DNA from: Bdellovibrionales bacterium
Lineage (GTDB): Bacteria; Bdellovibrionota; UBA1018; CAIPTA01
Assembly (NCBI GenBank): GCA_021730855.1
Contig: JAKFYM010000273.1
Location: forward strand, 1 to 5,492
Reading direction: 5' to 3'
DNA length: 5,492 bases
This document shows, one piece after another, positions 1 to 4,970 of the stretch. Both the position numbers and the translations under genes were made by a program. Numbering within the stretch: the stretch's first letter is position 1; every line of letters starts with the position of its first letter. The notes beneath the pieces were generated by a model that did no database searches, had not been told where the DNA came from, and was given only the letters and a program-made list of their open reading frames with translations.

Positions 1-5
1 TACCT

Positions 6-9
6 GGAG
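6..9 (+). promoter_or_regulatory. Shine-Dalgarno site of the dihydroorotase gene
   Basis: GGAG lies 5 nt before the ATG at 15, a normal ribosome-binding spacing. This supports the ATG at 15 as the start, although the same frame stays open to the window edge, so an upstream start cannot be excluded. Confidence 0.6.
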
Positions 10-14
10 AACCA

Positions 15-1322
15 ATGGCTTCCAAGTTTCGTAAAGCTCCCTTAAGCAAAATCACCCACGGTTGGATCCTCGTTCAGAAAAATTGCGCCTGGGCGTGGCT
101 GCCCGGAGAAAAAGAAATTCTCCACGCGGCCTCTAGCGCAGAGGTGCAGTCGCTGCTCGCGCGGGCGGCCTCGGCGCAGCGATTCGATTTGCCAGCCCAC
201 TACCTGGTGCTCCCGACGGGCTTTGACCTCCAAGTGCACCTTCGCCATCCTGGGCAATCGCAGAAAGAAACGCTTGAGGGCGGCTTAGAGTCTGCCCTGT
301 TTGGTGGCTATGATTCCGTGGTGACCATGCCCAACACCAATCCCTTCCTCGACAATCCCGGCGCCTTACGCGCGGCCATCGCTTCGGCCGAAGGCTTGGA
401 CTATCCCGTGCGTATCGGTTTTGCCGCCTCGGCCACGGAGGGCATGCAGGGCCAAATAGCCACAGACATCCTGGCGCTCGCCAAAGCGGGAGCCGTGGCG
501 ATCACCGACGATGGCTGGGGCGTAAAAAGCCCAGCGGCCCAGGAAGCTATTTTTGCGGGCTGTGCTGCGGCTGATCTGCTCTTTCAGCAGCATGCCGAGA
601 CACATGGCCATAAGGGTGTGGCTCCAGCGAGTCCCTACCAAGCCAAAGAAAATCTCCCGCTCTACCCGCGCACCGCCGAGAGCGATATGATCCGCCGAGA
701 CATTGAAATCCTGCGCAAGCAGCCCAAGGCTCGCTACCATGTGTTGCATGTCTCCACACGCGAGAGCCTGGAGCTCATTCGCCAGGCAAAATCCGAAGGC
801 CTGCCCGTGACGGCCGAAGTGAGCCCGCACCATCTCTATTTTTCTAACCGCGACATTCCCGCGGATGCTCGTTCGCCCCATTTCAAAATGAACCCTCCGC
901 TCTTTGACCCCGAAGACCAAGCGGCGCTCCAAGCTGCGCTCGTGGATGGCACCCTCGATTGTGTGGCCACCGACCACGCTCCGCACGAGGCCGAACTAAA
1001 AGCCAAGGGCTGGGTAGTTGCGCCCTTTGGCACGAGAGGGATGGAAACGGCGCTCCCCGTTCTGCTCACCCTGATGAAGCAAGGCAAGCTTAGTTTCGAG
1101 CGCCTGCAGGAAGTTTTCTGCAAAAGCCCGCGCCAGGTCTTGGGAAAAAAGGCTTTTGCGCAAGCGTCGGGTTTGCTTTTTGTGGACCCGCAGGCCGAAG
1201 AAGTGATTCGTCTAGACACGCTGCCTGGGATTTCCGAAAACTCCTGCTTCCTCGGCACCACCTTACACGGCAAGATTGTCTTTCGTGCGGAAGTGGGCGC
1301 TCTCTACCAGCGGATGGGATGA
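15..1322 (+). CDS. pyrC: Dihydroorotase, class I (de novo pyrimidine synthesis)
   Basis: Amidohydrolase-superfamily enzyme that interconverts carbamoyl-aspartate and dihydroorotate, the third step of cytosolic UMP synthesis. The 435-residue length is usual for class I dihydroorotases. Visible motifs: the metal/substrate loop at residues 71-80 (D71, Q73, H75, R77, PG), MPNTNP at 105-110, DDG at 165-167 (metal Asp), H193 in QHAE, H245 in HVST, N293 in NPPL, and D320 in ATDHAPH (catalytic Asp). The family motif is normally DxHxH, and here the first His is Gln (Q73); Gln-type variants are, from memory, also found in some bacterial dihydroorotases, so activity is still expected. The first 60 residues fit the family poorly. 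The next gene, a cytidine deaminase, starts 31 nt after the stop, so the two pyrimidine genes are probably co-transcribed. A non-catalytic PyrC paralogue is less likely because all other key residues are present. Confidence 0.93.
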   Translation: MASKFRKAPLSKITHGWILVQKNCAWAWLPGEKEILHAASSAEVQSLLARAASAQRFDLPAHYLVLPTGFDLQVHLRHPGQSQKETLEGGLESALFGGYDSVVTMPNTNPFLDNPGALRAAIASAEGLDYPVRIGFAASATEGMQGQIATDILALAKAGAVAITDDGWGVKSPAAQEAIFAGCAAADLLFQQHAETHGHKGVAPASPYQAKENLPLYPRTAESDMIRRDIEILRKQPKARYHVLHVSTRESLELIRQAKSEGLPVTAEVSPHHLYFSNRDIPADARSPHFKMNPPLFDPEDQAALQAALVDGTLDCVATDHAPHEAELKAKGWVVAPFGTRGMETALPVLLTLMKQGKLSFERLQEVFCKSPRQVLGKKAFAQASGLLFVDPQAEEVIRLDTLPGISENSCFLGTTLHGKIVFRAEVGALYQRMG

Positions 1323-1347
1323 CCTAAGCCCGCTCTTCCCGTATACT
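1319..1347 (+). promoter_or_regulatory. Candidate sigma70-type promoter for cdd, possibly giving a leaderless mRNA
   Basis: A -35-like ATGACC (1319-1324, 4 of 6 consensus) and a -10-like TATACT (1342-1347, 5 of 6) are separated by 17 nt. The -10 ends 6 nt before the ATG at 1354, so transcription would start at or next to the start codon. The -35 overlaps the pyrC stop codon. The match was made by eye; the gene may instead be expressed only by readthrough from pyrC. Confidence 0.4.
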
Positions 1348-1353
1348 AAAAAA

Positions 1354-1761
1354 ATGAAGGCCAAGGTTCAGCAAGCCTATATCGAAGCCATGCGTGCGCG
1401 CGACCGTGCGCATGCGCCTTACTCCGAATATCGCGTAGGAGCGGCGCTCCTGCTTTCGAGTGGCGATATTGTGCCCGGCTGCAATGTGGAAAATGCCAGT
1501 TACGGTGCCACCATCTGTGCCGAGCGCAATGCGATCTGCGCCGCCGTGGCTCGCTATGGGGCGATCAAGCCCAAGGCGCTCGTGCTGGTGACCGAGAGGG
1601 AAGCTTGCCCCTGCGGCCTTTGTCTGCAAACTTTTGCCGAATTCTGTGGCCCAGATTTTCCCATTTTCCTCAGCACCCCCAAAGCGCTTGGGCCCGCTAC
1701 GCCCTTGCGTGAGCTCCTTCCTTTCCCCTTTTCTCCGGAAAAATTGCATGGATCCGATTAA
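1354..1761 (+). CDS. cdd: Cytidine deaminase (pyrimidine salvage)
   Basis: Zinc-dependent deaminase converting cytidine and deoxycytidine to uridine and deoxyuridine in the cytosol. The 135-residue product matches the short, homotetrameric type. Visible signatures: APYSEYRVGAA at residues 21-31, the substrate-binding GCNVENASYG at 42-51, CAERNA at 55-60 with zinc ligand C55 and proton-shuttling E57, and PCGLC at 86-90 with zinc ligands C87 and C90. Family members usually have Arg after the last Cys (PCGxCRQ); here it is Leu91. The ATG at 1354 is chosen because the family N-terminus begins close to it; the in-frame ATG at 1276 lies inside pyrC and would add 26 unrelated residues. No Shine-Dalgarno sequence precedes 1354, only an A-run. 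The 3' end overlaps the PilZ gene by 14 nt. Confidence 0.95.
   Translation: MKAKVQQAYIEAMRARDRAHAPYSEYRVGAALLLSSGDIVPGCNVENASYGATICAERNAICAAVARYGAIKPKALVLVTEREACPCGLCLQTFAEFCGPDFPIFLSTPKALGPATPLRELLPFPFSPEKLHGSD
1737..1739 (+). promoter_or_regulatory. Shine-Dalgarno core deciding the PilZ gene start
   Basis: GGA (within CCGGAA) lies 8 nt before the ATG at 1748, inside the end of cdd. It favours 1748 over the in-frame ATG at 1634, which would put 38 extra residues entirely over cdd coding sequence. Confidence 0.5.
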
Positions 1762-2476
1762 GGCAAAATTCTTTCAGGCCGACTTTGAGGTTTCCTTCCG
1801 CGGCCATGGCCTGCAGATGCGCGGGCTTTTTTCCGACAAAGGCATCACCAAGATCCACTATAAAAAAGACCTGCCCGAAGCCTGGGGCGAGGCCTATGGC
1901 AAGGCCGTGGTGGTGGGGCTCGATACCCTCAAGCTCAAAGGGGTGCTCTTTCAGCAGTTCGCCGAGGGCGGGATGTTTTTCGAAATTCGTTTCTATGAGC
2001 TCGAGCCTCCGGTGGTGGCTTATCTTCAGCAGCGCGTGGAGATCGAAGGCATATCGCCGGGCTGGGTGCGCGAGTTTCCGCGCATCCCGGTGCAGGGCGT
2101 GAAGGATCCCGAGCTTCCGATGCCGAGCATGGGCATTTTACGATTCGGTGGCGAAGAGCATTTCGTGGAAGTGGCGAATTTCACCCTAGGCGGCATTCGC
2201 GTGGAAGTGCAGGGGAATCATTTAGGGGACCTTAGGGTGGGCACAGTGGTTTCGTTTGATCTCGTGGCTTCTAGCGGGGATGTGCTCAACAATATGTCGG
2301 CAGAGGTGCGCAATATTGCCATGCACGAGCGCGAGAACGAGCGGAAACAAAAACACACCACCCGTTCTTTTGGCTTAAAATTTGTGCAACTCGACCCCAG
2401 GACCAAGCAGAAATACCGAAATCTCATCCGCGACTACTGCCTCATCCTCCAGCGGCGTTACGACGACAAAAGCTAG
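1748..2476 (+). CDS. PilZ-domain protein (putative c-di-GMP effector)
   Basis: A soluble 242-residue protein with no signal peptide or membrane segment. Residues 1-100 form an N-terminal region I do not recognise. A PilZ-type domain follows: RxxxR at 108-112 (REFPR), then 31 residues on an NxTxxG at 144-149 (NFTLGG), a conservative version of the (D/N)xSxxG motif. Residues 206-230 (starting RSFGLKF) resemble the usual last PilZ strand and helix. Both c-di-GMP contact motifs are present, so ligand binding is expected; the output is unknown (motility, exopolysaccharide or transcription are typical for the family). It overlaps cdd by 14 nt, implying translational coupling with the pyrimidine genes, and its 3' end overlaps the convergent PTPS-like gene by 35 nt. 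Recognition of the fold is by motif only. Confidence 0.82.
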   Translation: MDPIKAKFFQADFEVSFRGHGLQMRGLFSDKGITKIHYKKDLPEAWGEAYGKAVVVGLDTLKLKGVLFQQFAEGGMFFEIRFYELEPPVVAYLQQRVEIEGISPGWVREFPRIPVQGVKDPELPMPSMGILRFGGEEHFVEVANFTLGGIRVEVQGNHLGDLRVGTVVSFDLVASSGDVLNNMSAEVRNIAMHERENERKQKHTTRSFGLKFVQLDPRTKQKYRNLIRDYCLILQRRYDDKS

Positions 2477-3290
2477 CCCCTTTGTTTAGGCCCTCATAGG
2501 CTGTCACGCGGATATCGGGCGAGGCGCCCTCTGCTTGGAGTCGTTGGTAGCCAAGAGCCGCAATATTTTCGATCGAAGGCTCTCCCTCCAGCAACACAAT
2601 CCGGTTAGAGGGCAGCTCAGCCCGAAACTCTCCTTGAGGGGAGCGATAGGAAATTTCGGCCAGGCCCGGATGGTCAAACTGCCGGCGACCAAGCGGCAAA
2701 TCTAGGGCCGCGCGATTCTTGAGAGTGGAGACGCTGGCAAAATGCACTCCCTCCCATTCCTGAGCTAGCTTAGCCTCGAGCGCAGGGAGACGTTCCGCTC
2801 CGGCCCATACTTCAATAGGATTGCGATGGCCATGGAAGAGGCGCTGGCAGTTGCCATCGTGGAATTGCAGGCCGTGGGTGTAACGAAAGTTTGCCTCTTG
2901 GGCAAAGCGCGGATCTTCCCGCAGGCAGAAGCGAATCTTCTCCACATTGGCGGGCAGCACCGCGCGGGCTTGCAGGGCGAGGTAGGCTTCCAGACCTTCC
3001 ATGGAAAGCACGGGAAGTTCGAGGATGGCCTCTTCGGGGGCGGAGTAGGAGATGTTTTCTAGGCCACTGGCCTTATTGGGCAGGGAGCTCACGAGTTTGT
3101 GATCGAGAGTCTCGTCCACTAAGGCCTTTAAGGCCTTTTTGGCGCGGCTAAAATCGAGCACAAAACCATGGGCATCGAGGCTTCCTTCGAGCTCCGCGCT
3201 CACATAGAAACTCTCCCCACGCAGTCCGTGCTCAGGGCTGAGGGAGGCAAAATCTAAGACGCTGAAATCGCGGAGAAAAAGCGAGGTCAT
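2442..3290 (-). CDS. Two-domain 6-carboxytetrahydropterin synthase (PTPS/QueD)-like protein
   Basis: A 282-residue protein, about twice the length of QueD, built of two PTPS-like halves. Residues 4-70 align with QueD from its first strand to the LDHxxL motif (DF 46-47, D63-H64), but the zinc/Cys site is lost: the QueD CGRLHGH segment is EHGLRGE (20-26) and the upstream His is Ser16. The second half keeps the site: H139, C148 and HGH 153-155 (zinc ligands and nucleophilic Cys), D206-H207, and E266 in AYEGLNKGA near the end. I recall similar double-length proteins annotated as 6-carboxytetrahydropterin synthase in gammaproteobacteria. The likely substrate is 7,8-dihydroneopterin triphosphate, which the divergent neighbour FolE makes; whether the product is a queuosine/deazapurine precursor or another pterin is not shown. 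The ATG follows an in-frame TAG by 9 nt, so the start is fixed, yet there is no clear Shine-Dalgarno site. Confidence 0.85.
   Translation of the reverse strand: MTSLFLRDFSVLDFASLSPEHGLRGESFYVSAELEGSLDAHGFVLDFSRAKKALKALVDETLDHKLVSSLPNKASGLENISYSAPEEAILELPVLSMEGLEAYLALQARAVLPANVEKIRFCLREDPRFAQEANFRYTHGLQFHDGNCQRLFHGHRNPIEVWAGAERLPALEAKLAQEWEGVHFASVSTLKNRAALDLPLGRRQFDHPGLAEISYRSPQGEFRAELPSNRIVLLEGEPSIENIAALGYQRLQAEGASPDIRVTAYEGLNKGASFCRRNAAGG
3121..3140 (+). repeat. Hairpin plus T-run inside the PTPS-like gene, antisense orientation
   Basis: AAGGCC (3121-3126), loop TTTAA, GGCCTT (3132-3137) and then TTT form a 6-bp stem ending in five T on the plus strand. The same bases are a tandem AAGGCCTTT repeat that encodes LKAL (minus-strand codons GCC TTA AAG GCC TTA). 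It resembles a short intrinsic terminator for plus-strand RNA, but may only reflect repeated codons. Confidence 0.3.
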
Positions 3291-3300
3291 CCGCGATTTC
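3264..3300. repeat. Perfect 10-bp inverted repeat bracketing the PTPS-like start codon
   Basis: GAAATCGCGG (3264-3273) and CCGCGATTTC (3291-3300) are exact reverse complements separated by 17 nt. On the minus strand the 5' arm ends immediately before the ATG (3290-3288) and the loop holds the ATG and the next codons. It could be an RNA hairpin controlling translation, or a DNA operator, since the outer arm also covers most of the proposed -10. Chance is possible. Confidence 0.5.
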
Positions 3301-3324
3301 TAGCATGTGAGGGGCCGCGAGCAA
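3297..3324 (-). promoter_or_regulatory. Candidate promoter for the PTPS-like gene
   Basis: On the minus strand, TTGCTC (3324-3319) and TAGAAA (3302-3297) are separated by 16 nt, with 3 of 6 and 4 of 6 matches to the sigma70 boxes. The -10 ends 6 nt before the ATG. It mirrors the folE promoter candidate; the two -35 boxes face each other as AGCAA / TTGCT across 7 nt. Weak match by eye. Confidence 0.3.
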
Positions 3325-3331
3325 GAAAAAA

Positions 3332-3360
3332 TTGCTAAGTGCAGCATGGGACAGTAGAAA
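3332..3360 (+). promoter_or_regulatory. Candidate promoter for folE
   Basis: TTGCTA (3332-3337, 4 of 6) and TAGAAA (3355-3360, 4 of 6) are separated by 17 nt. The -10 ends 6 nt before the folE ATG, so the transcript would have almost no leader, consistent with the lack of a well-spaced Shine-Dalgarno sequence (AGG sits only 1 nt from the ATG). Confidence 0.4.
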
Positions 3361-3366
3361 GTAGGC

Positions 3367-4008
3367 ATGAGTCCTCAGCATGAGTTCAAAAAAGAAGTCT
3401 TAAACCATGTGCGTTCCTCTCCCTTGCTCCCGAGCCGGCTTTCGGACGAAGAGAAAATCGCCAAGATTAGTGAAAAATTTAAAGAAATCATGGAAGTGCT
3501 AGGGCTTGACCTGAACAACGACAGCCTACGCGAAAGTCCCAAGCGTGTGGCCAAGATGTATGTGCAGGAGCTTTTCAGCGGCCTGAATGAAGAGAATTTT
3601 CCGAAAATCACCGTGATCGAAAATGAGATGCTCTACGACCAAATGGTGATGGTGAAGGATGTGGGCATTCTCTCGCTCTGTGAGCACCATTTTGTGACGA
3701 TCCACGGGATTGCCCATGTGGCCTATATTCCGAGCCACGGGGTGATCGGGCTTTCGAAGATCAACCGCATCGCCGATTTTTTCTCGCGTCGTCCGCAGGT
3801 GCAGGAGCGCCTCACCAAGCAAATTGGGGATTGCCTGGCTTATTGCTTAAAAACAGAGGATGTCGCCGTCTATATTAAAGCAAAACATTACTGCGTGATC
3901 TCCCGGGGCGTGCAGGACATCAATAGCGAAACGATCACCACCGACCTGCGCGGCGCTTTTCGCAACAATCCCGAGACCAGGGCCGAGTTTCTTAATTCCT
4001 GTCGTTAG
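3367..4008 (+). CDS. folE: GTP cyclohydrolase I
   Basis: Cytosolic zinc enzyme converting GTP to 7,8-dihydroneopterin triphosphate and formate, the first step of folate synthesis and also the entry to queuosine and tetrahydropterin synthesis. The 213 residues match E. coli FolE almost end to end after the first 40: DSLRESPKRVAKMY at 52-65, ENFPKITVIEN at 76-86, CEHHF at 105-109 with zinc ligands C105 and H108, GVIGLSKINRI at 125-135, RPQVQERLT at 142-150, and HYC at 174-176 with the third zinc ligand C176. This is the zinc-dependent IA type. Residues 1-40 are charged and poorly conserved, as is normal. It is divergent from a PTPS/QueD-like gene that would use its product, so the shared 76-nt intergenic region may co-regulate both. 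Its 3' end overlaps the convergent protease gene by 17 nt. Confidence 0.97.
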   Translation: MSPQHEFKKEVLNHVRSSPLLPSRLSDEEKIAKISEKFKEIMEVLGLDLNNDSLRESPKRVAKMYVQELFSGLNEENFPKITVIENEMLYDQMVMVKDVGILSLCEHHFVTIHGIAHVAYIPSHGVIGLSKINRIADFFSRRPQVQERLTKQIGDCLAYCLKTEDVAVYIKAKHYCVISRGVQDINSETITTDLRGAFRNNPETRAEFLNSCR

Positions 4009-4867
4009 CACGAAGGCTGGCAAAGCCATATTCTCGAGGGGCCGGAGGCAGTCTCGGAACCGTTGCGCGCGTGCAGGCGGGATCCATCGCTCCCACATAG
4101 GAAAATCCCAGGCCCGAAGGTTCGCGGAGGCAGGCGAAATTGGTGCCCTTATTCCTGGGGCTAGCTAAGGGCACTTCTTCTTCTCGGCCATTGACGGTCT
4201 GCAGCCTGGTGGAAATACTAGCGACAATCCCCTGGATCATGCCATCCGAGCCCACCAAGGCGGATCCGGAATTGCCCGGAATGATGCGGCAGGCCCGGAG
4301 GAAAACGATGGGGGAGAGCGGGGTGTTGGAAATATAGGTGACAGGATCATAAGTGGTGGCGCACTCTGCCTGTGTCATTCGGCCTTGGCCAAAAAATGTT
4401 TCGCCGGTTTCTTCGTTTTTGACAGGGTTTATTTTATAAACTTTTTTTGTTTCTTGGCGGGAAAATCCCCGTCGGCTGATTTGCAGGAAGGGGCGGCGCA
4501 GTGGGCGCTCGAGCCGCAGGAACGCATAGTCTGGAGCATTGGTTTGTTCGCTTACGATAGAAGACGCATAGATCACTTCGGAACATTCGCTTTCCATCTC
4601 ATAGTTGGCGCTGTCTGGGCCAAAATGAAAGCGGACCTTGCCCGCACAATCGGATCCGGCGCGTCTTAGAGCGGGAGGGAGACAATGGGTGTTGGTGAGC
4701 ATCACATCGGGAGCCACAAGGGTGGCGGTGCACTGGTTGTTCGGCACGCCCTCGGGGGAAAGCTGCACGAGCAATCCTACAGAGGGATGGCAGGGGCCAT
4801 CGCATTCTACGGGGCTTTGCGCGAGGGCGAAGGGGCCGAAAAGAAGTGTGGCGAGGAGGAGAAGCAT
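3992..4867 (-). CDS. Secreted V8/trypsin-like serine protease
   Basis: A 291-residue chymotrypsin-fold endopeptidase, probably exported to the periplasm or medium. Residues 1-16 are a short signal peptide with a leucine-rich core ending ALA, with cleavage likely before Q17. The catalytic triad is visible: H61 in LTNTHC (TAAHC-like), D113 in APDYAFLRL (DIALLRL-like) and S200 in IPGNSGSAL. GNSGS, with Asn before the active Ser, is typical of V8/glutamyl-endopeptidase-type members rather than GDSGGP trypsins. Ten cysteines remain after the signal peptide (22, 26, 46, 62, 74, 95, 169, 193, 246, 265), enough for five disulfides, which fits an extracytoplasmic location. No long propeptide or membrane anchor is seen. 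The substrate is unknown. An in-frame TAA 15 nt upstream fixes the ATG. The gene stands alone on its strand, with its own AT-rich upstream region. Confidence 0.88.
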   Translation of the reverse strand: MLLLLATLLFGPFALAQSPVECDGPCHPSVGLLVQLSPEGVPNNQCTATLVAPDVMLTNTHCLPPALRRAGSDCAGKVRFHFGPDSANYEMESECSEVIYASSIVSEQTNAPDYAFLRLERPLRRPFLQISRRGFSRQETKKVYKINPVKNEETGETFFGQGRMTQAECATTYDPVTYISNTPLSPIVFLRACRIIPGNSGSALVGSDGMIQGIVASISTRLQTVNGREEEVPLASPRNKGTNFACLREPSGLGFSYVGAMDPACTRATVPRLPPAPREYGFASLRANDRN

Positions 4868-4877
4868 AGGGAGGCTA

Positions 4878-4905
4878 CCTTAATTTAGTGTAGTTAAATA
4901 GTCAA
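4878..4905 (-). promoter_or_regulatory. Putative -35 box and Shine-Dalgarno site of the protease gene
   Basis: On the minus strand TTGACT (4905-4900) is a 5-of-6 match to the -35 box, and AAGG (4881-4878) is a Shine-Dalgarno-like site 10 nt before the ATG. No -10 hexamer at good spacing stands out, so the promoter may need an activator or another sigma factor. This gene, unlike folE and cdd, has a leader. Confidence 0.35.
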
Positions 4906-4925
4906 CATAATTTTTCAAAATTATG
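4906..4925. promoter_or_regulatory. AT-rich 9-2-9 palindrome upstream of the protease (operator candidate)
   Basis: CATAATTTT (4906-4914) and AAAATTATG (4917-4925) are exact reverse complements around a TC centre. The palindrome directly abuts the -35-like TTGACT of the protease gene, where a dimeric activator or repressor would bind. It is all-AT except for its ends and centre, so it is not an intrinsic terminator. Confidence 0.5.
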
Positions 4926-4949
4926 CTTATAAAATCAAATAGATAAGCA
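4924..4949. repeat. Second 7-bp inverted repeat, touching the first palindrome
   Basis: TGCTTAT (4924-4930) and ATAAGCA (4943-4949) are exact reverse complements separated by 12 nt. It shares two bases with the 4906-4925 palindrome. Together they could be a composite operator, although short AT-rich dyads arise easily by chance. Confidence 0.3.
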
Positions 4950-4970
4950 AGAGGCCCTGGAGCCTATGCC

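Noticed and set aside
1..45. Open frame YLENQWLPSFVKLP ending in TAA at 43-45, possibly the end of an upstream gene overlapping pyrC
   Set aside because: Only 14 codons are visible and they do not resemble the end of pyrB, carA or another usual pyrC neighbour; an open run this short is expected by chance.
366..986. 206-codon open frame antisense to pyrC
   Set aside because: A shadow of the strongly conserved dihydroorotase frame; the translation has no recognisable domain.
1276..1353. N-terminal extension of cytidine deaminase from the ATG at 1276
   Set aside because: It lies within pyrC, has no family similarity, and the 135-residue form starting at 1354 matches the usual enzyme length.
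1634..1747. N-terminal extension of the PilZ protein from the ATG at 1634
   Set aside because: It overlaps cdd coding sequence in another frame; a better start with a Shine-Dalgarno core is at 1748.
3526..3822. Antisense open frame within folE
   Set aside because: folE is conserved over the full stretch; the reverse frame has no motif or start signal.
4015..4028. GGCT/AGCC or TGGC/GCCA hairpin just past the folE stop as a terminator
   Set aside because: Four-base stems with no T-run on either strand, inside the protease coding region.
4952..4965. Short hairpin AGGC/GCCT after the fabD stop as a terminator
   Set aside because: Only a 4-bp stem (plus a wobble pair) and no adjacent T-run on the minus strand.
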